Below are positions 57,202-64,000 of a stretch of DNA of 64,000 nucleotides, one piece after another. The notes under the pieces are model-generated. The model was not told where the DNA came from, did no database searches, and was given only the letters and a program-made list of their open reading frames with translations. A program made the translations under genes and the position numbers. The DNA is from Chitinophaga oryziterrae (GTDB lineage Bacteria > Bacteroidota > Bacteroidia > Chitinophagales > Chitinophagaceae): assembly GCF_009758125.1 (NCBI RefSeq), contig NZ_WRXO01000006.1, positions 248,001 to 312,000 on the forward strand. Direction: 5' to 3'. Position 1 is the first letter of the stretch, and the number at the start of each line of letters is the position of its first letter.

Positions 57202-57582
57202 ATGTTTACTAACACCAAAGCATTCAGCGGATTTTCAGTGAATGATATACAGAAGGCTAAAACATTCTATCATGACGTATTGGGGTTAAACGTTTCTGAG
57301 AAGCCGGAAATGATGATACTAACATTACATATAGCAGGTGGTACGGACATTATCATCTATCCAAAACCTAATCATACCCCGGCAACTTTTACTATCCTGA
57401 ATTTTCCTGTAGAAAATATTGATAAGGCTGTTGACGAACTGACCGCTAAAGGTGTGAAATTCCTGCATTATGACGGGGAGTTGAAAACAGATGAGAAAGG
57501 TATTTTCCGTGGTGGCGGGCCATTAATTGCCTGGTTTGCAGATCCGGCAGGCAACATCTTATCAGTGCTTCAGCAATCCTGA
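57202..57582 (+). CDS. VOC (glyoxalase/bleomycin resistance-like) family protein
   Basis: The 126-residue cytoplasmic protein has the paired beta-alpha-beta-beta-beta modules of VOC proteins (NDIQKAKTFYHDVLGLNV at the start, FADPAGNILSVLQ at the end). Substrate not deducible. Its last 21 bases overlap the end of the convergent MocR gene. The 213-base gap before it holds no gene; CCGTATAT occurs twice near 57126-57143. Confidence 0.85.
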   Translation: MFTNTKAFSGFSVNDIQKAKTFYHDVLGLNVSEKPEMMILTLHIAGGTDIIIYPKPNHTPATFTILNFPVENIDKAVDELTAKGVKFLHYDGELKTDEKGIFRGGGPLIAWFADPAGNILSVLQQS

Positions 57583-59028
57583 TAGTATATCAATGCTTTG
57601 CGCCAGTTCTTCCGGTGTACTGGATGCAAAGCCCAGACGGGTAGCGTTTACCTGCAGTGTTGCATTTTTATGCCATAGGTTATCGGAGAAATAGAGGTCT
57701 TTCTGCAGTGATTTTTGTGCCAGTGTAACAAGGTCAATTGCAGGATCGAATGTAGTCCATACGGCCATGCCTCCATCCGGTACCTGGAATTGTACATAAT
57801 CAGCTAACTGTTCTTTCAGCAGCTTGCAAAACACATCGCGTCTTTCTCTGTACACACGTAAAGACTTGCGCAGGTGTTTTTGAATAACACCACTCTGCAG
57901 TAGTTCTGCCATGGCATTTTCCAGCATGTTATCTCCCTGCCGGTCTATGATCCTGCGTAGTTTGGCAAGGTGCTGAATGACATTCTCTGAACCTACCAGG
58001 TAGCCTACACGAAAAGCCGGAGAGATCGTTTTTGTAAAAGACCCGCAGTATAGCACCATGCCCGACTGGTCAGCACTAGCCAGTGGCAGTAATGGTTTGC
58101 TCAGGTAATGGAAATCATAGTCATAATCATCCTCAAAAATGATAAAGCCATATTTCTCTGAAAGGCGCAATAGCTGTATCCGCCTGTCTGCGCGCAGTGC
58201 TACGGTAGTAGGGTAGTGGTGATGGGATGTCACATATACCATTCGTATCGTTTGTTGCTGACATACCTGTTCCAGGTGATCCACATCCATTCCATATTCA
58301 TCCGCTTTTATCCTGATAATATTCGCGCCCGCCTGAAGGAAGTTCATATTACCGCCGCCTGTCCAGCTGAGTTCCGTCACTACCACATTATCTCCCCGTT
58401 CCAGGAAGCTGGTACTGATCAGATATGCACCCATTACGGAGCCTCTTATGATCAGTATGTTCTCAGGAGTAATCTTCAATCCCCGGGTCTCATTCAGATA
58501 AACGGACAGTTCCTGTCTCAGCCAGGCAGATCCCTGTGTATCGCCATAACCAAGTCGTGCATAAGCATTGCCTGTCAGCAATTGGCTGCGATAGGCCCTT
58601 GACAGGTCTTCTAATGGCGCCAGCCTGGCATCGGGAAAACCATCATCCAGGTGATAGGTGTACTTTGATTTAATAACTTCCCTGTTCAGATGTGGGGCCT
58701 CTTTAAACGTAAAACCAGCCATTTTAGCGGGGTTTATACTCTCTTTGAGTAACTGCTGAGGTTTAATCTCCGGCAGGTGTTTAGCCACAAATGTTCCGCT
58801 ACCGGCGTGACTTTCCAGCCAGCCCTGTGCCAGCAGTTCATCATAAGCCTGCACCACCGTTTTCCGGTGGATGTTCAGCTGCTCCGCCAGCTCTCTGGTA
58901 CTCAGCAGTTTATGCCCCGCCTGTAAAGTCCCTTTTTTAACCAGTTCCATTAACTGATTGGAAATCTGCAGATATACCGGTTGACGGACTGTCTTATCTA
59001 TTGAAAGAAGGGTTGTAAGTGCCTGCAT
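57562..59028 (-). CDS. MocR/PdxR-type transcriptional regulator (GntR helix-turn-helix fused to PLP aminotransferase)
   Basis: This 488-residue regulator has an N-terminal winged helix-turn-helix (about 12-80, STRELAEQLNIHRKTVVQAY) joined to an aminotransferase class I domain (about 115-480). The PLP lysine lies in CGSFTKTISPAFRVGYL. MocR proteins sense pyridoxal phosphate or amino-compounds. It is divergent from an FMN-binding gene of the pyridoxamine phosphate oxidase family, with candidate operators between them, so it probably controls that gene. Confidence 0.9.
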   Translation of the reverse strand: MQALTTLLSIDKTVRQPVYLQISNQLMELVKKGTLQAGHKLLSTRELAEQLNIHRKTVVQAYDELLAQGWLESHAGSGTFVAKHLPEIKPQQLLKESINPAKMAGFTFKEAPHLNREVIKSKYTYHLDDGFPDARLAPLEDLSRAYRSQLLTGNAYARLGYGDTQGSAWLRQELSVYLNETRGLKITPENILIIRGSVMGAYLISTSFLERGDNVVVTELSWTGGGNMNFLQAGANIIRIKADEYGMDVDHLEQVCQQQTIRMVYVTSHHHYPTTVALRADRRIQLLRLSEKYGFIIFEDDYDYDFHYLSKPLLPLASADQSGMVLYCGSFTKTISPAFRVGYLVGSENVIQHLAKLRRIIDRQGDNMLENAMAELLQSGVIQKHLRKSLRVYRERRDVFCKLLKEQLADYVQFQVPDGGMAVWTTFDPAIDLVTLAQKSLQKDLYFSDNLWHKNATLQVNATRLGFASSTPEELAQSIDILSGLLKH

Positions 59029-59035
59029 AGTAAAC

Positions 59036-59080
59036 TGGACTACTCGTTTTGTTTAAATTGGACGATTATGTCCATCCAAT
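59036..59080. promoter_or_regulatory. Candidate MocR operator in the divergent intergenic region
   Basis: TGGAC occurs at 59036-59040 and again at 59059-59063. The second is mirrored by GTCCA at 59070-59074 with a six-base spacer, inside a larger ATTGGA...TCCAAT frame (59057-59080). A direct repeat plus a nearby inverted repeat is the pattern reported for MocR/PdxR sites. Confidence 0.5.
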
Positions 59081-59109
59081 AAAGATACAACTTTGTAAAA
59101 AACAAACAC

Positions 59110-59730
59110 ATGGCAAACCTAATTCCCAGCCGTTTAGCCAAACGCGCCCATTTTGATGCAGACACTATTTATCCCATCCTGGATGAGGCCTTCTTTTGCA
59201 CAGTAAGCTACGTTGCTGATAATAAGCCGTTTACCATCCCTACCGCCTTTGTACGCTACGAGGACAAGATCTACATCCATGGATCAGTAGGTAGTCATTT
59301 CATGCGTGAACTGGAAAAGGGGATACCGGTATGTATTGCTGTTACCCTGGCCGATGCCCTGGTAGTGGCTAAGTCGGCTTTCCATTATTCAATGAATTAC
59401 CGTTCTGTGGTAATATTTGCTGAAGGAGAGAAGATTGAAGACCCGGAGTTAAAGAAAGCGATGTTCCAATGGCTCACGGAGAAAGTTGTACCTGGTAGCT
59501 GGGATTATGTGCGGCCTGTTAAAGAAAATGAGGTGAAAAAGACAACAGTGTTAGCATTCAAACTGGACGAAGCATCTGCAAAAGTCCGTACAGGGATGCC
59601 TATTGATGATGAGGAAGATAAAACACTGCCGATATGGTCTGGTATTATTAATCTGGAAACTAAAAAAATGCCTCCGGTAGCTGATGAATTAAGTCAGCAT
59701 ATTCTCCTTCCGCCACACTTACAGGGGTAG
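59110..59730 (+). CDS. Pyridoxamine 5'-phosphate oxidase family (FMN-binding split barrel) protein
   Basis: The 206-residue cytoplasmic protein has the split-barrel flavin-binding fold with FCTVSYVADNKPFTIPTAFV near the start and IHGSVGSHFMREL, then SAFHYSMNYRSVVIFAEGE. It resembles the NimA-like and PNPOx-like group more than true PdxH. It is transcribed divergently from the MocR regulator, which suggests control by a vitamin B6-related signal. Confidence 0.88.
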   Translation: MANLIPSRLAKRAHFDADTIYPILDEAFFCTVSYVADNKPFTIPTAFVRYEDKIYIHGSVGSHFMRELEKGIPVCIAVTLADALVVAKSAFHYSMNYRSVVIFAEGEKIEDPELKKAMFQWLTEKVVPGSWDYVRPVKENEVKKTTVLAFKLDEASAKVRTGMPIDDEEDKTLPIWSGIINLETKKMPPVADELSQHILLPPHLQG

Positions 59731-59775
59731 TAAGTTTTTATTCATTGTTTGTTTCCCAAATAAGATTTCGGGGAA

Positions 59776-60507
59776 CTATTCTCTTCTGCTTTCTACGGTA
59801 TATACAAAGCTGTCAGACCTATAATACCCTATGTTATATTCGATCGGGCGTTCGCCCTGGTCATATACAAAACGTTTTCTTACCAGCAATGGTGTGCCCG
59901 GTTCTACTTCCAGTTTAGCCGCTATGAATTTATCTGCAGCCTTTGCACTGATTTCCTCTTTGGAAAGAGTGGCCGTTACCATATGATCTGTCTCTAAAAT
60001 ATCATACAGCGGGCGTTTGAAATCCTCATCACCGGTTAAACCTACTCTTGGATGAAAATAGGAGATAAAATAAACGAATGGTCCTTCCGCTTTGCCCCTT
60101 AGTCTTTCCAGTTTCAGTACTTTTTTCGTCATACTGATATCAAAGAAATTGGCAACAGTCTCATCGGGGATAGTCCAGGTAACGTGCAGTTCAAAATTCT
60201 TGATACTGATACCCCTGGCTGTCATTTCCTGCGTAAAACTCAGCCAGTTCTTGGATTTTGAGCTGATAGCAGGTTCTGCCACTTTAGTACCGATCCCTTT
60301 CTTTCTGATCAACAGACCTTCATACACCAGTTTGTTTAATGCCTGGCGTAAAGTAGACCTGGAGATGGCCAACTGCTTTGCTAACTGCACTTCGTTTGGT
60401 AAGAATTTGCCCTCAGCATACTGGGGATCCTTGATAATCGTGCGCAACAGATTTTCGGCCTGTAGATGCAGTGGCAAGGGATTTTTGTGATCAATACTAA
60501 AATTCAT
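59776..60507 (-). CDS. GntR family transcriptional regulator with UTRA ligand-binding domain
   Basis: This 243-residue protein has an N-terminal GntR winged helix-turn-helix (about 10-75, LPNEVQLAKQLAISRSTLRQ) and a C-terminal UTRA domain (about 95-240, ERPIEYNIGYYRSDSFVYTV). UTRA regulators bind sugars or sugar phosphates. It is divergent from the glycosidase/SusC genes and most likely their repressor. The intergenic region is A/T-rich and partly palindromic (ATTTATAT near 60598 against ATATAAAT near 60629). Confidence 0.9.
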   Translation of the reverse strand: MNFSIDHKNPLPLHLQAENLLRTIIKDPQYAEGKFLPNEVQLAKQLAISRSTLRQALNKLVYEGLLIRKKGIGTKVAEPAISSKSKNWLSFTQEMTARGISIKNFELHVTWTIPDETVANFFDISMTKKVLKLERLRGKAEGPFVYFISYFHPRVGLTGDEDFKRPLYDILETDHMVTATLSKEEISAKAADKFIAAKLEVEPGTPLLVRKRFVYDQGERPIEYNIGYYRSDSFVYTVESRRE

Positions 60508-60676
60508 AAGTGTAAAAAAGTGAAAAAATACCTAAAAATACAATTTATTTGTAAGTATGTATGATCAATCGGCGTTACTAAATCACAGTTGATTATTATT
60601 TATATATTTATAAGCAATTGATATTTAAATATAAATGATTAAAGTTGTCCAAAATGTTAAAATTTTAAAATAATTC

Positions 60677-60707
60677 TTGCTTTAGTAACATGTTGTTTAT
60701 ATGTTTG
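60677..60707 (+). promoter_or_regulatory. Promoter of the glycosidase-SusC operon
   Basis: TATGTTTG at 60700-60707 matches the Bacteroidota -7 consensus TAnnTTTG, and a TTG at 60677-60679 lies 20 bases upstream as a -33 box. The start of transcription would be near 60711, about 20 bases before the ATG at 60730. The spacing is the same as in the HigBA promoter. Confidence 0.6.
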
Positions 60708-60729
60708 TACATAGTTATTTGAGAAACCC

Positions 60730-62028
60730 ATGAGAAACATTGCTATAGTTCCCGTTATTGTAAGCTGTTGGTTACCCGGTATTTTTTTTGAGAAAGCATA
60801 TTCACAATCGAAGCTTGCAGATACTATTCTTACTGATAATCGCCTGGATACTATCCAGTCCCGCGCGCTTCGCCTGCTGACAGGCTTTGCTGCCGGAACT
60901 TCATATGGAGAGGTGTGGATCAGGGATTTTAACACATTTATAAAAGGTTCTTTACAGGTACAATCAAAGGAAAGAGTAAGAGAGATGTTGCTGTTGTTCT
61001 TCAAAATGCAGGGCAATACAGGAGATATCGTTGATGGCGTGATCGACAGCAAAAAAGCAACGGTGGGGTATAAGTACCGTTATGCAGAACTGGCGCCAGG
61101 ATGGGCCGCACATAAAAACACGGTGGAAACGGACCAGGAGTCATCGTTAATACAGGCAGTAAAAAAATACATTGATGTTACCGGTGATACGTCTATACTC
61201 AGAGAAAAAATAGGGGATAAGATCGTATTGCAGAGAATGGAAGATGCATTAACTTATATACTCAGGGAGAGATGGTCGGCCCGGTATGGATTAGTGATTG
61301 GCGCTACGACTATCGACTGGGGCGATGTACAGCCTGAAACAGGCTGGGGGGTAGCGATCAATGATAAAACAAAATGGTCAGTTGATATCTACGATAATGC
61401 GATGTTTGTGATTGCGATAAATGATTTCTTACAGATCAAACCCCGTAATTACAAAGCGACCAAAGACTGGCAACAGGTAGCAGAAGGTGTAAAGAAAAAT
61501 GTACGTAAGCATCTATGGATGACGGCGTCTCAAAAATACATTCCACATATTTATCTGAACGGTAGCCCTTTTTCTAAAACATTCAACGAAAGAGGAATTT
61601 TATATACAGGAGGTACTGCCTGTGCAATACTGGCGGGTTTCCATACACCCGCAGAAATTGCCGCTATTAACCGGCAAATGGTACTGGCGGCTTCGAAAGA
61701 AAAACATGCTACCATTGGGATAACGGTGTACCCGCCTTATCCCGCCACAGAGTTTCCAAACATGAAACCTTATGTTTACCAGAACGCAGGTGACTGGACA
61801 TGGTTCGGAGGAAGAATGATTCAGGCGTTGGTGCTAAAAGGATTTACCAAGGAAGCGTGGAATGAATTGAACCCGATCATTGACCGTGCAATAGAACACA
61901 AAGGGTTCTATGAATGGTATGATGTACAAACAGGAGAACCGAAAGGCTCCGGAGACTTTAGAGGAGAAGCAGGAGTGCTGTTTGATGCCATCACGCTACT
62001 AAGGCAGTGGGCAGCCCAGAATAAATAA
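60730..62028 (+). CDS. Exported six-hairpin-type glycoside hydrolase
   Basis: The 432-residue product has a signal peptide (VIVSCWLPGIFFEKAYSQ, cut near residue 26). Its helical repeats and motifs (GEVWIRDFNTFIKGSL, YVYQNAGDWTWFGGRM, EWYDVQTGEPKGSGDFRGE) fit an (alpha/alpha)6 glucosidase-like catalytic domain with acidic catalytic candidates in the IRDFN and DFRGE motifs. The exact family and substrate are not clear to me. It is 41 bases before a SusC gene and divergent from a GntR/UTRA regulator, so it belongs to a sugar-use locus. Confidence 0.75.
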   Translation: MRNIAIVPVIVSCWLPGIFFEKAYSQSKLADTILTDNRLDTIQSRALRLLTGFAAGTSYGEVWIRDFNTFIKGSLQVQSKERVREMLLLFFKMQGNTGDIVDGVIDSKKATVGYKYRYAELAPGWAAHKNTVETDQESSLIQAVKKYIDVTGDTSILREKIGDKIVLQRMEDALTYILRERWSARYGLVIGATTIDWGDVQPETGWGVAINDKTKWSVDIYDNAMFVIAINDFLQIKPRNYKATKDWQQVAEGVKKNVRKHLWMTASQKYIPHIYLNGSPFSKTFNERGILYTGGTACAILAGFHTPAEIAAINRQMVLAASKEKHATIGITVYPPYPATEFPNMKPYVYQNAGDWTWFGGRMIQALVLKGFTKEAWNELNPIIDRAIEHKGFYEWYDVQTGEPKGSGDFRGEAGVLFDAITLLRQWAAQNK

Positions 62029-62069
62029 GCTTTTTAGAAATACAATTCCCATCATCTAAAAGATTCGTT

Positions 62070-64000
62070 ATGAAAAGGAACGTTATTTATGTCCTTGCAT
62101 GCATTCTATTCTCCATGAATGCAATGGCCCAGCTGAAGATAACCGGCCGGGTCACCGATGCAAAAGATGCATCACCATTACCCAGTGTTAATATTGTCAT
62201 CAAAGGTACCACCAGTGGTACTGTCACAAATGTAGACGGAAGTTTTACATTACAGGTGCCTGATGCAAAATCTGTACTGGTATTCTCGTATACGGGTTAT
62301 TCTCCTCAGGAAATAACTGTAGGCTCTCAGACAAATTTCAGAATCTCTTTAGCGCAAAAAGTAGGGAACTTAACAGAGATGGTCGTAATCGGTTATGGTA
62401 CCGTGAAAAAATCTGACCTCACCGGTTCTGTTACTACTTTGAAAGGGGAACAGCTGATGGATAAACCTGTACCGAATATCTCACAGGCATTGCAGGGTAA
62501 AGTTGCCGGTGTGGACGTAAACGTTAACAGCAGCACTCCCGGCCAGGTGGCTAAAGTGCGTGTACGTGGTATCGGTTCCATCAACTCTAACATCGATCCG
62601 CTGTATGTAATAGATGGGGTGATCGGCGCTGATGGTAATGCCATCAACCCAAATGACATTGCCTCCATCGAAGTACTGAAAGATGCCTCTTCTACGGCTA
62701 TCTACGGTGCAAGAGGTGCAAACGGTGTGATCATGATCACCACCAAACGCGGTGTTCGTGGCGAGTCCCGTATCACTTACGAAGGTAATGTGAACGTGAG
62801 TACGCTGGCCCGGCACCTGAAAACATTAAATTCAGATGAGTTTGTAAAAGTCTATAACCTGGCTTTTGCAAATGCGACCAAGTTCGACCCGAACGGTGGT
62901 ACCTGGGCTCCTCCTGTCCAATTAAACCATGCCAGTCTGCCAAAGCTGTTTGATGTAAATGACAAACCGCTTTATAATACCAACTGGGAAAAAGAAGTAT
63001 ATAAACCTGCTGTTTCTACCAGTCATTACCTGAACTTCCAGGGCGGATCGGATAAATCATTGTACAGCCTTTCCCTGGGTTACCTGGACCAGAACGGTCT
63101 GATGATAGAATCAGGGTTTAAAAGATATTCAGCCAGGATTACCGTGGATAATGATGTGAAAAAATGGCTAACAGTGGGCGGTAACTTCTCACTCATTCAA
63201 AGCAAACAGAATGTGGTGTCTGATGGGAACGGTTCTCTGAACGTTCCCCGCATGGTGTCTGAAGAAGTACCTATCGTGCCGGTTAAATATCCGGACGGTA
63301 GTTGGGCTGGTAATAACGATATCGCAGGATTGGAAGGAGGACCAAACCCAGTGCATATCGCTAAAAGCAGGGATACTATCACTAATACCCAGCAGACAAT
63401 GGGAGATGTATACCTGTTGTTCCACATCGCAAAAGACCTCGACTTTAAAACGGACCTTGGTTATAATCTGAGTTCCTCAAAGAACAATTTCTATTCCGCC
63501 AGTGATCTGCCCCACCTGTCACAGGATCAGGGCGGTATTGGACGTGTATCCAGCGCTACCAATACTTACTGGCAGTCTGAAAACTATCTTACCTGGAACA
63601 AACAGGTAACGCCGCATCAGCGTCTGACTGCTTTACTGGGGGTGTCCTTCCAGGAATACAGACAGGAAGTCGTACTGGCTGAAACACAGAATTTCCTGGA
63701 CGACTTCTTCCAGTGGGAATACCTGAATGCAGGTTCTGTTCGTTCCAATACCGGGTCCATTGGTTACAGATGGGCGATGAACTCTTATTTTGCGCGTGCT
63801 ACCTATAACATCAACGAAAAATACCTGTTTACTGCCACAGGCAGATATGATGGGTCCTCTAAATTCGGTGCGAATAACAAATATGCATTCTTCCCGTCCG
63901 CAGGTGCTGCATGGCGTATTTCGCAGGAAGATTTCATGAAAGACACCAAATGGATCAGTAACCTGAAACTCCGTGCCAGCTATGGTGTTTCCGGTAACCA
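62070..64000 (+). CDS. SusC/RagA TonB-linked outer-membrane transporter, 3' end cut by the window (locus 3)
   Basis: An ATG at 62070 opens a frame that stays open to the window end (643 codons seen). It has a signal peptide (MKRNVIYVLACILFSMNAMAQ), a carboxypeptidase-regulatory-like domain (about 23-95, ITGRVTDAKDASPLPSVNIV), and a plug (about 110-225, TAIYGARGANGVIMITTKRG), then the start of the barrel. Unlike the two other SusC proteins in the window it has no STN domain, and no FecR or sigma gene is near. It is expected to take up the product of the glycosidase encoded just upstream. Confidence 0.92.
   Translation, partial: MKRNVIYVLACILFSMNAMAQLKITGRVTDAKDASPLPSVNIVIKGTTSGTVTNVDGSFTLQVPDAKSVLVFSYTGYSPQEITVGSQTNFRISLAQKVGNLTEMVVIGYGTVKKSDLTGSVTTLKGEQLMDKPVPNISQALQGKVAGVDVNVNSSTPGQVAKVRVRGIGSINSNIDPLYVIDGVIGADGNAINPNDIASIEVLKDASSTAIYGARGANGVIMITTKRGVRGESRITYEGNVNVSTLARHLKTLNSDEFVKVYNLAFANATKFDPNGGTWAPPVQLNHASLPKLFDVNDKPLYNTNWEKEVYKPAVSTSHYLNFQGGSDKSLYSLSLGYLDQNGLMIESGFKRYSARITVDNDVKKWLTVGGNFSLIQSKQNVVSDGNGSLNVPRMVSEEVPIVPVKYPDGSWAGNNDIAGLEGGPNPVHIAKSRDTITNTQQTMGDVYLLFHIAKDLDFKTDLGYNLSSSKNNFYSASDLPHLSQDQGGIGRVSSATNTYWQSENYLTWNKQVTPHQRLTALLGVSFQEYRQEVVLAETQNFLDDFFQWEYLNAGSVRSNTGSIGYRWAMNSYFARATYNINEKYLFTATGRYDGSSKFGANNKYAFFPSAGAAWRISQEDFMKDTKWISNLKLRASYGVSGN

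Overview
The window looks like a piece of a Bacteroidota chromosome, most likely Chitinophagaceae and close to Chitinophaga. This is judged from SusC/SusD pairs, FecR and sigma-factor pairs, SprB repeats with type IX secretion (T9SS) sorting tails, TAnnTTTG-type promoters and the lack of Shine-Dalgarno sites. No tRNA, rRNA, CRISPR array or recognisable transposase was seen.

Left part (1-11 kb): a GMC flavoprotein dehydrogenase, a lipoprotein glycosidase with a three-lobed beta-trefoil tail, an SDR dehydrogenase convergent with an AraC regulator, an aldehyde dehydrogenase/DUF779 pair, and an SRAP (YedK/HMCES-type) gene behind an unknown 165-residue protein. Between them are decayed remnants: a nucleotidyltransferase stub translationally coupled to a 68-residue protein, and a secreted-protein gene with at least two frameshifts. 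Three intergenic stretches are built of diverged units in a strict 11-bp register with inverted symmetry.

Centre (11.2-36 kb): a same-strand block of seven genes. It holds a 1460-residue exported protein, a fibronectin-III protein, two giant SprB-repeat T9SS proteins with near-identical stalks but different N-terminal heads, an outer-membrane barrel between them, a 1697-residue exported protein with a fibronectin domain, an internal zincin protease motif and a toxin-like C-terminus, and a 130-residue cytoplasmic protein that is probably its immunity partner. I read this as a T9SS-linked polymorphic toxin locus. It resembles the Bacteroidetes class I recall as TANFOR, but the combination with twin SprB stalks and a barrel is the most interesting system here.

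Right part (36-64 kb): a GH128-like lipoprotein, then two nutrient-uptake loci of the ECF sigma/FecR/SusC/SusD type. The first ends in a large zinc metalloprotease and the second in a DUF3823 lipoprotein. Between them lie a sterol-desaturase-like gene, a START-domain protein, a palindromic repeat element and a HigBA toxin-antitoxin operon with a clear operator. After these come a VOC protein, a MocR regulator divergent from an FMN-binding protein, and a GntR/UTRA regulator divergent from a glycosidase plus a third SusC, which runs off the window. The two SusC proteins next to FecR carry the N-terminal STN signalling domain; the third, next to the GntR gene, does not.
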